From: Mesorhizobium sp. J18
Lineage (GTDB): Bacteria > Pseudomonadota > Alphaproteobacteria > Rhizobiales > Rhizobiaceae
Reading direction: 5' to 3'
DNA: 63,495 nucleotides
NCBI RefSeq assembly: GCF_007829525.1
Contig: NZ_VLJP01000012.1
Location: 13,008-76,502 of the forward strand
This document shows, one piece after another, positions 10,691-19,715 of this stretch. Made by a program: the position numbers and the translations under genes. The stretch's first letter is position 1; each line of letters begins with the position of its first letter. Below the pieces are notes generated by a model. It was given only the letters and a program-made list of their open reading frames with translations. It did not search any database and was not told the DNA's origin.

Positions 10691-12073
10691 TCACCTGCGG
10701 CGCAGCCGTGCGGCAAAGAAGCCGTCGAGGCCAGCCATCCTGGGATCGGCCGCCGGCAGACCTGCCGGCGTGGTGCGCAAAGTGCCGAGCGGCGTGACGA
10801 ATTCCGCGAGGCCAGGCATTTCGTCTGCCACTATAGGATCAAGCGTAGTGCTGTCTTTTTCGGCAAGGAAGTCGGCGATCAGCTCCTCGCCTTCGGAAGG
10901 GTCGAGTGAGCAGTTGGAAAAGACCACCAGCCCACCCGGCCTGACGAACGTCATCGCGCGGTCGAGAAGGCTGCGCTGTAAAGCCGCAAGCTTCTCTATA
11001 TCGGCGGGCGATTTGGTCCAGGGCACGTCCGGATGACGACGGACCGTGCCGGTGGACGAGCACGGCGCATCGAGAAGCACGGCATCGAACAGGGCCGGAG
11101 GTTCATACTTCCTCAGATCGGCTTCCACGATCTCGGCCGATAGCCCAAGCCGCGAGAGGTTCTCCGAAAGTCGTTTCAGCCGGCTGCCGGAGATATCGAT
11201 GGCAGTCACCTCGGCTCCGGCATAAGCGAGCTGCGCCGTCTTGCCGCCGGGCGCGGCGCAAAGATCGGCCACGCGCAAGCCCTTGACCGGGCCGAGCAGC
11301 CGCGCCGGGAAGCTTGCGGCGGTGTCCTGAACCCACCACGCGCCTTCCGTGAAGCCGGGCAACTCCCTTACCGGCGCCGCTAGCCTCCCCACCCGCACCG
11401 AGCCGGTCGGCAGCACGATACCGCCAAGCCGCTCGGCCCATTGCTGCGGCTCGCTCTTCACGGTGAAATCGACCGGCGGCTCGACGCGATGGGCGGCAAG
11501 AATGGCGTCCGCCTTCGCACCGTAGGCGGCCTGCAGCCGCTCAACGAACCAGCCCGGCGCATCCCGCGTGTTCGCCAGCATGGACGCCAGTTGCCTCTCC
11601 TTGGTCCGCGCAATCCCCCGCAGCACGGCATTGACCAGATTGGCGAACCGGCTCGTGCGCGGGTCGCTCTTGGCGTGGGTGACAGCGAGGTCCACCGCCG
11701 CACTGTCGGGAATGTCGAGGAACAGGATCTGCGCCGCCCCGACATGCAACACATGCGCGAGCGCATGGGCGTTCGGCGGCAGCGGGCGATCAAGCCGCCT
11801 TGCGATCAGCTTTTCGATGGTCATGCGATACCGCAGGGCCGTGACCAGGATAGCCCGCACAAGCGCGCGGTCCCGTGGGTCGAGCTCCATGAACTGCGGA
11901 TGCCCGTGCTCGCCGTCGGTGAGGGCATCGAGCGGCGTCTTCGCGTCGATCACGGCCGCCAGAAGCCGGACGGCCGTCTTTCGTGCGGCGAGGCCGGCAA
12001 CGTCTTTCGTTTCAGGGCGAGATGGTCTGCTTGATCTGTGCGGTCCTGCCTGCCGGGATGCAGGCTTTATCAC
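10691..12073 (-). CDS. rsmB: 16S rRNA m5C967 methyltransferase RsmB
   Basis: A NusB-like N-terminal domain (about 140 residues) is followed by a SAM-dependent RNA m5C methyltransferase domain. Motif I is [15 protein letters not shown], the Cys of motif IV is [16 protein letters not shown], and the catalytic Cys is in [13 protein letters not shown]. The frame stays open upstream into htpX, but the likely start is the GTG at 12073: GTGA overlaps the htpX TGA (12072-12070), and an AAAGG lies about 9 bases upstream inside htpX. This gives a 460-residue protein translationally coupled to htpX. It methylates C967 of 16S rRNA in the cytoplasm. Confidence 0.94.
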   Translation of the reverse strand: MIKPASRQAGPHRSSRPSRPETKDVAGLAARKTAVRLLAAVIDAKTPLDALTDGEHGHPQFMELDPRDRALVRAILVTALRYRMTIEKLIARRLDRPLPPNAHALAHVLHVGAAQILFLDIPDSAAVDLAVTHAKSDPRTSRFANLVNAVLRGIARTKERQLASMLANTRDAPGWFVERLQAAYGAKADAILAAHRVEPPVDFTVKSEPQQWAERLGGIVLPTGSVRVGRLAAPVRELPGFTEGAWWVQDTAASFPARLLGPVKGLRVADLCAAPGGKTAQLAYAGAEVTAIDISGSRLKRLSENLSRLGLSAEIVEADLRKYEPPALFDAVLLDAPCSSTGTVRRHPDVPWTKSPADIEKLAALQRSLLDRAMTFVRPGGLVVFSNCSLDPSEGEELIADFLAEKDSTTLDPIVADEMPGLAEFVTPLGTLRTTPAGLPAADPRMAGLDGFFAARLRRR

Positions 12074-13053
12074 GACCACGGACCTTTCGGCTTCCCGGCA
12101 TTGACGCCCCACGGGCCAGAAGCGGACGACGCGCCGTGATCCCACGGGCCTGTTCCGGGCCGCTCGGAGGGAGACTCGTTGAACTGTGTCGACGCAGCCG
12201 GCTGGCCGCCTATTTCGGCCGCCATGGCCTGCAAGGCGGCGATCCGGTTAGCGGTGTCCGGATGGGTCGAGAAGAGGTTGTCCATGCGCTGGCCGGAAAG
12301 CGGATTGATGATGAACATATGCGCCGTCGCCGGATTGCGCTCGGCATCCGGATTGACGATCTGCTTGGCGCTGCGGGCGATCTTGTTGAGCGCCGAGGCC
12401 AGCCACATGGGGTTGTCGCATATCTCGGCACCGCGCCGGTCGGCGGCGTATTCGCGGGTACGGCTGATCGCCATCTGCACCATCATCGCAGCCAGCGGCG
12501 CGACGATCATGGCGACGAGAATGCCGATGAAGCCGAGCGGATTGTTATTGTCGCGATTGCCGCCGAAGAAGAAAGCGAAATTGCCGAGCATGGAGATTGC
12601 GCCGGCCAGCGTCGCGGTGATGGTCATGGTGAGCGTGTCGCGGTTCTGCACATGAGCGAGCTCATGGGCCATGACGCCGGCAACCTCCTCATGGGTGAGC
12701 CGCTCCAGAAGGCCCGTGGTTGCCGCCACGGCAGCATTCTGCGGGTTGCGCCCGGTGGCAAACGCGTTCGGCTGCGGATTCTGGATGAGGTAGACCTTCG
12801 GCATGGGCAGGCCCGCCCGTTTGGCTAGTGCAGCGACAATGCCGTAGAATTCCGGTGCCGTGCGCTCGTCCACCTCGACCGCATGGTGCATCCTCAGCAC
12901 CATCTTGTCGGCGTTCCAGTAGCTGAAAAGGTTCATGGCGGCGGCCATGACGAAGGCGATCATCATCCCGCCGGACCCGCCGATCAGATAGCCGACGGCC
13001 ATGAAAAGCGCCGTCAGGAAGGCGAGAAGCATTGCCGTGCGAACAAGGTTCAT
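12070..13053 (-). CDS. htpX: M48 family membrane zinc metalloprotease HtpX
   Basis: This 327-residue protein has two N-terminal membrane segments (about residues 5-45), then the zinc site [10 protein letters not shown] near residue 140, two more hydrophobic segments, and the third ligand region [14 protein letters not shown]. HtpX degrades damaged inner-membrane proteins alongside FtsH in envelope stress. The C-terminal tail is low-complexity (G, P, S, W). It heads a minus-strand run with rsmB and overlaps it by GTGA. Length and motifs are complete. The 113-base divergent gap upstream must hold its promoter; no convincing sigma-32 box was found there. Confidence 0.96.
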   Translation of the reverse strand: MNLVRTAMLLAFLTALFMAVGYLIGGSGGMMIAFVMAAAMNLFSYWNADKMVLRMHHAVEVDERTAPEFYGIVAALAKRAGLPMPKVYLIQNPQPNAFATGRNPQNAAVAATTGLLERLTHEEVAGVMAHELAHVQNRDTLTMTITATLAGAISMLGNFAFFFGGNRDNNNPLGFIGILVAMIVAPLAAMMVQMAISRTREYAADRRGAEICDNPMWLASALNKIARSAKQIVNPDAERNPATAHMFIINPLSGQRMDNLFSTHPDTANRIAALQAMAAEIGGQPAASTQFNESPSERPGTGPWDHGASSASGPWGVNAGKPKGPWS

Positions 13054-13166
13054 TTTTCAACTCCGCTCTCTCGCGCCTCGGAAACATCGGTCGATCTGCG
13101 CGAAACGATCGCTTATATGATGGGAAAGAGCGAAGAATCTTTCAATGATCAGCATGGGCGACATCC

Positions 13167-13394
13167 GTGACAAAAAACCTCGCCGAAGAACCAGGTATTG
13201 ATGCGTCAGCTCCGCAGCGGCGGTTCGAGGATCTGCCGCCGCCGGCTCAACGCGCCCTCAAGGAGGCGGAAGCCCGGCGCAAGACATATGAGAACCGGGT
13301 CGCAGCTCTGCCGAAGGAGGTCGGCGGACGCAAGGGCACCGAGCCGGCGCGTTACGGCGACTGGGAAGTGAAAGGCATCGCTACCGATTTCTGA
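13167..13394 (+). CDS. DUF1674 protein, SDHAF4-like succinate dehydrogenase assembly factor
   Basis: This 75-residue protein ends in the DUF1674 signature: GGRKGTEPARYGDWEVKG followed by DF. The motif is shared with mitochondrial SDHAF4, which chaperones flavinylated SDHA, so a role in maturing succinate dehydrogenase is the best guess. The N-terminal half is charged and low-complexity (PPPAQRALKEAEARRK). It starts with GTG and a weak ribosome site. It is divergent from htpX and convergent with rpsP across a shared terminator. Family assignment is firm; function is by homology only. Confidence 0.85.
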   Translation: MTKNLAEEPGIDASAPQRRFEDLPPPAQRALKEAEARRKTYENRVAALPKEVGGRKGTEPARYGDWEVKGIATDF

Positions 13395-13412
13395 GATGCT
13401 GCGCCTGCAAAG

Positions 13413-13442
13413 AAAAAGGCAGGCGCGTGAGCCTGCCTTTTT
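13413..13442. terminator. Bidirectional intrinsic terminator between the DUF1674 gene and rpsP
   Basis: A perfect 12-bp inverted repeat, AAAAAGGCAGGC / GCCTGCCTTTTT with a 6-base loop GCGTGA, is flanked by A-runs and T-runs. It works on paper in both directions: for the plus-strand DUF1674 gene ending at 13394 and for the minus-strand ffh/chorismate mutase/rpsP operon ending at 13464. Confidence 0.92.
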
Positions 13443-13463
13443 GCCGGATATTGGTCGATCCGC

Positions 13464-13892
13464 TCAGGAAGCGGCTTCCTCGGCCGCAGGCTCTGCAGGC
13501 TCTTCGCTTGGAGCATTGGCGGCCGCCGCTTCCTCCTCGGCCTTCTTCGCGGCTGCTTCTTCCTCGGCCTGCCTGGCGGCGGCGATACGCTCCTGTGCCT
13601 TCTTGCCGGGCTCGGCCTTCTTGGGATTGTTGCGGGTATCGCGCTTGGCGATGCCGGCCTGATCGAGGAAGCGCAGCACGCGGTCGGTCGGCAGCGCGCC
13701 ATTCGACAGCCAGTGCTGGATGCGTTCTTCGTTCAGCTTCACGCGCTCGGCGTCCTTGGGCAGCATCGGGTTCCAGGAGCCCAGCTGCTCGATGAAGCGG
13801 CCGTCGCGCGGCGCGCGGACATCGGCCACGACGATATGGTAATAGGGACGCTTCTTGGAGCCCGCGCGGGCCAGACGGATTTTCAGTGCCAT
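13464..13892 (-). CDS. rpsP: 30S ribosomal protein S16
   Basis: The first 80 or so residues are canonical S16 ([20 protein letters not shown], then [11 protein letters not shown] and [11 protein letters not shown]). The 142-residue protein has a C-terminal tail of about 55 residues rich in Ala, Glu and Lys that goes beyond the usual 80-90 residue length; such tails occur in alphaproteobacterial S16. It is the last gene of the ffh/chorismate mutase/rpsP set and is followed directly by the terminator at 13413-13442. The rimM, trmD and rplS genes often seen next are not here. Confidence 0.97.
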   Translation of the reverse strand: MALKIRLARAGSKKRPYYHIVVADVRAPRDGRFIEQLGSWNPMLPKDAERVKLNEERIQHWLSNGALPTDRVLRFLDQAGIAKRDTRNNPKKAEPGKKAQERIAAARQAEEEAAAKKAEEEAAAANAPSEEPAEPAAEEAAS

Positions 13893-13924
13893 TTCTTTCT
13901 CCTGTTCGTGAAATCCGTTGAGAT

Positions 13925-14254
13925 TCAGTCTTTGTTGTCGGAACCGCCGTTTTCGGCGGCGATCTGTTCGTGATGGCGGATGACCTCGCGGATCACGAAG
14001 TTCAGGAACTTCTCCGCGAAATCGGGGTCGAGATTTGCTTCGTTGGCGAGGCGGCGAAGCCGGGCGATCTGGTGCTGCTCGCGGGCCGGATCGGCCGGCG
14101 GCAGTCCGTAGGTCGCCTTGAGATGACCGACGGCCTTGGTGCAGCGGAAACGTTCGGCGAGCATATGGATGAGGGCGGCGTCGATATTGTCTATCGATGC
14201 CCGCAGTTCCGATAATACCTGTTTCGCATTCCCTGCGTCGGTCACATCCTGCAT
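13925..14254 (-). CDS. Chorismate mutase, AroQ class
   Basis: This all-helical monofunctional chorismate mutase of 109 residues converts chorismate to prephenate for Phe and Tyr synthesis. Recognisable features are [20 protein letters not shown] at the N-terminus, the catalytic-type Arg and Lys residues in [13 protein letters not shown], and the C-terminal [14 protein letters not shown]. The frame is open further upstream into ffh, but the ATG at 14254 has a GGGAGG ribosome site and starts 13 bases after the ffh stop, so I place the start there. Its position between ffh and rpsP is known in related Rhizobiales. Confidence 0.93.
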   Translation of the reverse strand: MQDVTDAGNAKQVLSELRASIDNIDAALIHMLAERFRCTKAVGHLKATYGLPPADPAREQHQIARLRRLANEANLDPDFAEKFLNFVIREVIRHHEQIAAENGGSDNKD

Positions 14255-14267
14255 TCCGTCCTCCCGC

Positions 14268-15842
14268 TCACTTCTTCTTAGGCAGACCAGGCAAACCGCC
14301 GCCGAGACCGGGCAAGCCGGCACCCGGACCGGGAAGCCCCGGCAAGCCGCCCGGCAGGCCCTTCATGCCCTGGCCGAGACCCGCCGCCTGCGCCTGTTTC
14401 TGCAGGGCTTCGAGCTGCTTGGGGTCCATTTTCGACAGATCCGGCAGGCCACCCATCATGCCCCCCGGGCCTCCGAGTCCACCCAATCCCATCTTCTGCG
14501 CCATGCCGCCCATGAGGCTGCGCATCATGCCGCCGCCTTTGCCCTTGCCGCCCATCGCCTTCATCATGTCGGCCATCTGGCGGTGCATCTTCAGGAGCTT
14601 GTTGATCTGCGCTGCGTCGGTGCCGGAGCCAGCGGCGATACGCTTTTTGCGGCTGTGCTTGAGGATGTCGGGATTGGCCCGTTCCTGCTTCGTCATGGAA
14701 GAGATGATGGCGAGCTGGCGAGCGAACATCTTGTCGTCCAGGCCGGCAGCGGCGATCTGATCCTTCATCTTTGCCATGCCGGGCATCAGGCCCATGATGC
14801 CGCCCATGCCCCCCATCTTCTGCATCTGGCGGAGCTGATCGGCGAGGTCGTCGAGGTCGAACTTGCCGGCCTGCATCTTTTTCGCCATCGCCGCGGCCTT
14901 CTCCGCGTCGATGGTCTCGGCCGCCTTCTCCACCAGGCTGACAATGTCGCCCATGCCGAGGATGCGGTCGGCGATCCGCTTGGGATGGAACTCCTCCAGC
15001 GCATCCATCTTCTCGCCGGTACCGATGAGCTTGATCGGCTTGCCCGTGACGGCGCGCATGGAAAGGGCCGCACCGCCGCGGCCGTCGCCGTCCATGCGGG
15101 TCAATACGAGGCCGGTGATACCGACGCGCTCGTCGAAGCTCTTGGCGAGGTTCACCGCGTCCTGGCCGGTCAGCGAATCGGCGACCAGCAGGATCTCGTG
15201 CGGGTTCGAGGAGCGCTTGATGTCGGCCATCTCGGCCATCAGCGGCTCGTCGATATGGGTGCGGCCGGCCGTATCGAGGATGACGACGTCATGACCGCCG
15301 AGCTTCGCCGCCTGCACGGCGCGGCGGGCGATATCGACCGGGCCCTGGTTCGGGACGATCGGCAGCGTGGCAATGGAAACCTGTTCGCCGATCTGTCGAA
15401 GCTGCTCCTGCGCGGCGGGACGGCGCGTGTCGAGCGAGGCCATCAGGACCTTCTTGCCCTGGCGCTCCGAAAGCCGCCTGGCGATCTTGCCCGTGGTGGT
15501 CGTCTTGCCCGATCCCTGCAGGCCGACCATCATGATCACGACCGGAGCCAGCGCATTGAGGTCGATGGTCTCGCCCTCGCTGCCCAGCATCTCGACAAGC
15601 TCGTCATGAACGATCTTGACGACCATCTGGCCGGGCTTGACAGATTTGAGAAGCGCCGCTCCGATGGCTTTCTCCCGCACGCGGTCGGTGAAGGAGCGCA
15701 CCACCTCCAACGCCACGTCGGCCTCGATCAAGGCCCGGCGCACCTCGCGCAGCGCGGCCGAGACATCGGCCTCCGAAAGTGCGCCGCGCCCGGTCAGCCC
15801 GTTCAGGATGGAGCCAAGGCGCTCCTGCAGTGATTCAAACAT
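14268..15842 (-). CDS. ffh: Signal recognition particle protein Ffh (SRP54)
   Basis: This is the GTPase of the signal recognition particle, which targets membrane proteins co-translationally with 4.5S RNA and FtsY. In order it has an N domain, a G domain with the P-loop GLQGSGKTTTTGK, DTAGRTHID and TRMDGDGRGGAAL, and a Met-rich M domain. It ends in a long Gly-, Pro-, Met- and Leu-rich tail (GLPGLPGPGAGLPGLGGG). The frame extends 58 codons further upstream, but MFESLQERL at 15842 has a GAGGAAG ribosome site and matches family starts, giving 524 residues. It leads the chorismate mutase/rpsP operon. Confidence 0.97.
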   Translation of the reverse strand: MFESLQERLGSILNGLTGRGALSEADVSAALREVRRALIEADVALEVVRSFTDRVREKAIGAALLKSVKPGQMVVKIVHDELVEMLGSEGETIDLNALAPVVIMMVGLQGSGKTTTTGKIARRLSERQGKKVLMASLDTRRPAAQEQLRQIGEQVSIATLPIVPNQGPVDIARRAVQAAKLGGHDVVILDTAGRTHIDEPLMAEMADIKRSSNPHEILLVADSLTGQDAVNLAKSFDERVGITGLVLTRMDGDGRGGAALSMRAVTGKPIKLIGTGEKMDALEEFHPKRIADRILGMGDIVSLVEKAAETIDAEKAAAMAKKMQAGKFDLDDLADQLRQMQKMGGMGGIMGLMPGMAKMKDQIAAAGLDDKMFARQLAIISSMTKQERANPDILKHSRKKRIAAGSGTDAAQINKLLKMHRQMADMMKAMGGKGKGGGMMRSLMGGMAQKMGLGGLGGPGGMMGGLPDLSKMDPKQLEALQKQAQAAGLGQGMKGLPGGLPGLPGPGAGLPGLGGGLPGLPKKK

Positions 15843-15914
15843 TCCGCTTCCTCTTTCCCGAGTCTCGACCCGAGAGGTAGTGCCCTGCGACCAGCGATCC
15901 AAGCAATCGCCAAA

Positions 15915-15952
15915 ACCAAAAAGCACCCGGGGGCGCATCGCGCTGCCGGGTG
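15915..15952 (-). terminator. Intrinsic terminator-like hairpin in the ffh upstream region
   Basis: On the minus strand, CACCCGG and CCGGGTG enclose an inner GCGC-GAT-GCGC stem and are followed by CTTTTTGGTTTT. It lies 73 bases upstream of the ffh ATG and about 175 bases downstream of the SH3b gene stop. It may end the SH3b transcript or act as an attenuator in the ffh leader; the sequence alone does not decide. Confidence 0.55.
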
Positions 15953-16074
15953 TTGACCTCCGGGATCGTCCTCCTCCTTGGCGAGAAGCGTCCCGGTCGG
16001 CGGCTCGGAGTCTCAAACTCGTCGCTGAATTTCGGGCTGGATAAACAGGAAAAGCAGGAAGAAGTCAACCTTGC

Positions 16075-16103
16075 CCCGTCGGACGGGAGGTGAGCCCGAC
16101 GGG
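16075..16103. repeat. Inverted repeat downstream of the SH3b gene
   Basis: An 8-bp perfect inverted repeat (CCCGTCGG ... CCGACGGG, 13-base loop) lies 25 bases beyond the stop of the SH3b/DUF1236 gene. Neither strand has a T-run after it. It may stabilise the mRNA 3' end or be a weak terminator. Confidence 0.4.
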
Positions 16104-16127
16104 AGCAAGCCGATGATTGCCAGCTTG

Positions 16128-16769
16128 TTATTGCCGGACCACATAGACGATGCGGCGCGACTGGGGCTCGATCAGAACCGGCTGACCGTTCACATAGGAG
16201 TAACGGTACTGGTAGTCGGGGATTTCGCGCATGACGACCGTTTCCGGTACGCTGGCGCCGACCACCACCTCACCATCGAGATAGACGGGATCCACCTCGT
16301 TGGACGTTATATAGGTGCGAACCTCCGGCGGTGGTGCCGCAACCGGTTCCACCATGACGTCCGAAGAACGGCCGATCAGCGTGCCGGAAGCCACCGAGCC
16401 ATCGGCCCGGCCGACCAGGACGTCGCCGGTCGAGGAGGTCGATTCATAAGTGACAAGCGGAACCGCCTCGGCAGGCCGCTCGGTGACGATGACCTGCCGG
16501 CTGTCGAATGTGGCGGTCAGATAGTCGGAATAGGCCCAGCCTTCCACGCCGCCGGCATTGACCCGGCACCATTTGCTGCCTTCGATGCAGCCGTCCAGCG
16601 TGGCCTCTCCCGAGGCGCCGATGACGCCGACGACCGGATATTGCGGGCCCGGACCAGAGCGGATATTGAGATCTGCCGTTGCGGTTACGGCCGTCTGAGC
16701 GGAGGCCGCACCGGTCAGGGCCATAAGCGCCGCCGCAGCGGCTGTGGCTTTGAGGAAATGCGTTGTCAT
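16128..16769 (-). CDS. Secreted SH3b-domain / DUF1236 protein
   Basis: This 213-residue protein starts with a clear signal peptide (MTTHFLKATAAAAALMALTG, cleavage near ASA-Q). A bacterial SH3 domain follows (about 27-95: LNIRSGPGPQYPVVG, KWCRVN, GWAYSDYL), then a linker and a C-terminal DUF1236 module with YSYVNGQPVLIEPQSRRIVY. SH3b domains usually bind peptidoglycan or envelope partners; DUF1236 has no known function. The start at 16769 is favoured over the longer frame by a GGAG ribosome site and the signal peptide. It is divergent from the lytic transglycosylase gene, which fits a cell-envelope theme. Confidence 0.87.
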   Translation of the reverse strand: MTTHFLKATAAAAALMALTGAASAQTAVTATADLNIRSGPGPQYPVVGVIGASGEATLDGCIEGSKWCRVNAGGVEGWAYSDYLTATFDSRQVIVTERPAEAVPLVTYESTSSTGDVLVGRADGSVASGTLIGRSSDVMVEPVAAPPPEVRTYITSNEVDPVYLDGEVVVGASVPETVVMREIPDYQYRYSYVNGQPVLIEPQSRRIVYVVRQ

Positions 16770-16977
16770 GGATGTTCTCCATCTGAATGCCCTTCGGCAG
16801 CTAAAACGGGACCGGATGGCTTTCGTTCCGAGCAAGACGACGGGACAGATGGTCCGGGAGAAAGAGATCGCGGACCGGCCGCAGAGGTTGTATCGGTTGA
16901 AAAGTACAATCCGCCGGGAGAAATCTTAAGGTTTTGACGGTATGATCCGAAGATATCGAGCTATCGTGGAGAGCAGC

Positions 16978-17793
16978 ATGGCAGTGCGATTCAAGGCATC
17001 GCTCCTGGCCGCATCAATTATATCATTGTTTCTGGCACCTTCCGCCTTGGCGGCACCGCAATGCGGCAACAACTCCGCCGGGTTCGAGAACTGGAAAGCG
17101 GCCTTCATCCAGCAGGCCGCCAGCCGGGGCGTAGGCGAAAGGGCGCTGAGCGCGCTGGCAGAAACGCGCTATGCAAGCAAAACGATCGCCGCCGACCGCG
17201 GCCAGAAAAGCTTCAAGCTCTCGCTTTCCCAATTCATGCAGAAGCGCGGCGCCAATGCGATCACGTCGCGCGGCAAAAGCATGAAGAAGCAATATGCGTC
17301 ACTTTTTGAAGGAATCGAGCGCCGCTATGGCGTTCCGGCTGGACCGCTGATCGCCATCTGGGGCATGGAAACCGCATTCGGCGGCTTCATGGGCAACCAG
17401 AACATCCTGTCGGCGGTGGCCACGCTCGCTTATGACTGCCGGCGAAGCGAATTCTTCACCGAACATCTCTATTCCGCTCTGGCTCTGATAGAGCGGGGAT
17501 CGCTCAGCCCGTCGGCGATCGGTGCGGCGCATGGCGAAATCGGCCAGACCCAGTTCCTGCCGGGCAATGCCCTGAAATATGGCGTGGATGGCGACGGCGA
17601 CGGCCGCGTCGACATGATCCGTTCGAAAGCGGATGCGCTCGCCTCCACTGCCAATTTCCTGCGCGCCCACGGATGGCGTCCCGGTGCCGGCTACCAGCCG
17701 GGAGAGCCGAATTTCAGAGCTCTCCAGGGCTGGAACGCGGCCAGCGTCTATCAGCAGGCGATTGCCATCATCGGGGCGGAGATCGACGGCTGA
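16978..17793 (+). CDS. Lytic murein transglycosylase (MltB/SLT-2 family)
   Basis: This 271-residue protein has a signal peptide (MAVRFKASLLAASIISLFLA) and no lipobox, so it is likely a soluble periplasmic enzyme. The catalytic Glu is in AIWGMETAFGGFMGNQN. Downstream are AHGEIGQTQFLPGNALKYGVD and a Ca-loop-like DGDGDGRVD. It cleaves the glycan backbone of peptidoglycan to give 1,6-anhydroMurNAc ends. It is shorter than MltB proteins with an extra peptidoglycan-binding domain. The ATG at 16978, after GGAGAG, is preferred over upstream in-frame codons. Confidence 0.93.
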   Translation: MAVRFKASLLAASIISLFLAPSALAAPQCGNNSAGFENWKAAFIQQAASRGVGERALSALAETRYASKTIAADRGQKSFKLSLSQFMQKRGANAITSRGKSMKKQYASLFEGIERRYGVPAGPLIAIWGMETAFGGFMGNQNILSAVATLAYDCRRSEFFTEHLYSALALIERGSLSPSAIGAAHGEIGQTQFLPGNALKYGVDGDGDGRVDMIRSKADALASTANFLRAHGWRPGAGYQPGEPNFRALQGWNAASVYQQAIAIIGAEIDG

Positions 17794-17923
17794 GGCACTC
17801 TCGGCACGCCTTGGCAGCCAGGATGCGCCGCAAAAACCTGGCGTTGGCCTCGAAACAGGGCCTTCTGCGCGAAGGAGCGGAGGTTGTTCCTGTCGTCTGC
17901 CCGCTGGAGCCGCAGTGCGTCGT

Positions 17924-19147
17924 TCAGTCCTTACGCTTACGCGCGGCGAGCGTGCGCAGCCGAAGCGCGTTCAGGCGGATGAAGCCTTCGGCGTCTTTCT
18001 GGTCATAGGCTCCGCGATCGTCCTCGAAGGTGACAAGCGCGTCGGAATAGAGAGACTTGTCGGAGCGGCGGCCCGTCACGATGACATTGCCCTTGTAGAG
18101 TTTCAGACGTACTTCGCCTTCGACATCCTCCTGGCTCTTGTCGATCAGCGCCTGCAGCATCTCGCGCTCCGGCGAGAACCAGAAGCCGTTATAGATCAGC
18201 TCCGCATAGCGCGGCATAAGCTCGTCCTTGAGATGCGCGGCCCCACGGTCGAGCGTGATCGATTCCATAGCGCGATGCGCCGCGATGAGTATCGTGCCGC
18301 CCGGGGTCTCGTAGACGCCCCGGGACTTCATGCCGACGAAGCGGTTTTCGACAAGATCGATGCGGCCGATACCGTTGTCGCGACCGAGATCGTTAAGCTT
18401 CTTGAAAAGCGTGGCGGGCGACATTTCCTTGCCATCCAGCGCGACCGGGTCCCCCTTCCTAAAGGTGATGGCGATTTCCGTCACCGCGTCGGGCGCCTCC
18501 ATCGGCGAAATGGTGCGCTGATGGACATATTCAGGAGGTTCCTGCCAAGGATCCTCAAGCACTTTGCCCTCCGAGGAGGAGTGAAGCAGGTTCGCGTCGA
18601 CCGAGAAGGGCGCTTCGCCCTTCTTGTCCTTCGTCACCTGGATCTGATGCTGTTCGGCAAAATTGATGAGATCGGTGCGTGACTTGAACGACCAGTCGCG
18701 CCATGGCGCGATCACCTTGATATCGGGATTGAGCGCATAGGCCGAAAGCTCGAACCGCACCTGATCATTGCCTTTGCCGGTCGCTCCATGGGCGATGGCG
18801 TCGGCTCCCGTTTCGGCGGCGATTTCGACCAGCCGCTTCGATATCAGCGGCCGCGCAATGGAAGTGCCGAGCAGATAGGTACCCTCGTAAAGCGCATTGG
18901 CACGGAACATCGGGAAGACGAAATCGCGGATGAACTCCTCACGAAGATCCTCGATATAGATTTCCTTGATGCCCAGCTGTTCGGCCTTGCGTCGTGCAGG
19001 CTCGAGTTCATCGCCCTGGCCGAGATCGGCGGTAAAAGTGACGACCTCTGCACCGAGTTCCGTCTGCAGCCATTTCAGGATGATCGAGGTATCGAGGCCG
19101 CCCGAATAGGCGAGAACGACCTTCTTGACGTCTTTCCATTTCGACAT
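17924..19147 (-). CDS. argG: Argininosuccinate synthase
   Basis: This 407-residue enzyme joins citrulline and aspartate with ATP to make argininosuccinate. The N-terminal ATP pyrophosphatase P-loop is [17 protein letters not shown]. Other family segments are [15 protein letters not shown] and [11 protein letters not shown]. Length is normal and the start MSKWKDVKK matches homologs. It is a single gene: convergent with the lytic transglycosylase downstream, with a 254-base upstream region that contains an insertion-sequence-end-like repeat and then tRNA-Gly. Confidence 0.98.
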   Translation of the reverse strand: MSKWKDVKKVVLAYSGGLDTSIILKWLQTELGAEVVTFTADLGQGDELEPARRKAEQLGIKEIYIEDLREEFIRDFVFPMFRANALYEGTYLLGTSIARPLISKRLVEIAAETGADAIAHGATGKGNDQVRFELSAYALNPDIKVIAPWRDWSFKSRTDLINFAEQHQIQVTKDKKGEAPFSVDANLLHSSSEGKVLEDPWQEPPEYVHQRTISPMEAPDAVTEIAITFRKGDPVALDGKEMSPATLFKKLNDLGRDNGIGRIDLVENRFVGMKSRGVYETPGGTILIAAHRAMESITLDRGAAHLKDELMPRYAELIYNGFWFSPEREMLQALIDKSQEDVEGEVRLKLYKGNVIVTGRRSDKSLYSDALVTFEDDRGAYDQKDAEGFIRLNALRLRTLAARKRKD

Positions 19148-19340
19148 TTGCTGATCCGCGTAAAGCTTGCACCGCCTCCGCAGGCGGCGTTTCGGGCGGC
19201 ACTTTTAGCAGGAATGCCGAAGCGGGCAAGGGCAGTGCCCCCGCTTAGACGGTATTCGGCGCGTCAGCGTGATGCACACGATCTGGGATATATCTGGAGC
19301 AGGGAACCTTGCAGACCATCGACGACCCGTTCGGCACCAG

Positions 19341-19390
19341 GTTGTCACCCATGTCTTAGGGACAATCTGTTACCCATGTCTCCGGGCCGT
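19341..19390. repeat. Two tandem 25-bp units resembling an insertion sequence end
   Basis: Two near-identical units occur in direct repeat: GTTGTCACCCATGTCTTAGGG and then TCTGTTACCCATGTCTCCGGG, offset by 25 bases. Repeated 'TGTNACCCATGTCT' boxes are typical of the terminal transposase-binding sites of integrase-type insertion sequences. No transposase gene is near, so this looks like a relic end. It lies just beyond the 3' end of tRNA-Gly, a common integration spot. Family is not determined. Confidence 0.45.
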
Positions 19391-19401
19391 ACATTGGAAA
19401 C

Positions 19402-19476
19402 TGGAGCGGGCGAAGGGATTCGAACCCTCGACCCCAACCTTGGCAAGGTTGTGCTCTACCCCTGAGCTACACCCGC
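19402..19476 (-). tRNA. tRNA-Gly(GCC)
   Basis: On the minus strand, GCGGGTG (19476-19470) pairs with CGCCCGC at the 3' end. The D-arm is GCTCAGGGGTAGAGC. The anticodon arm has GCC flanked by CAACCTT and AAGGTTG. The T-arm contains GGGTTCGAATCCC. The discriminator T and CCA are encoded (19405-19402). All arms fold, giving a complete 75-base gene. Confidence 0.96.
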
Positions 19477-19715
19477 TCGCGCGGCCATCGACCGCAAGCG
19501 GCGCTTATATGGCCGAACTGGCGGGCGAATGCAACAGGGAAATATTCTCTTGCGGTTTCCGTTTTGAGACAGCGCCAATCGATTGCCAGGGTGCGCGGAT
19601 GGCAGCCGCCGGCAATCGGGCGTTCGGGCCTGAAAAATTCTTGCCGGGCTTGCAAATCCCCTGTCGCGGCAATTAGACGGGATAAAAACATTCTTCTCAC
19701 TATTGCACGGAATCC

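Noticed and set aside
14136-15833. 565-codon open frame opposite ffh
   Set aside because: Rich in His, Ala and Arg with no family match and antisense to a conserved SRP54 gene; a typical shadow of a GC-rich coding strand.
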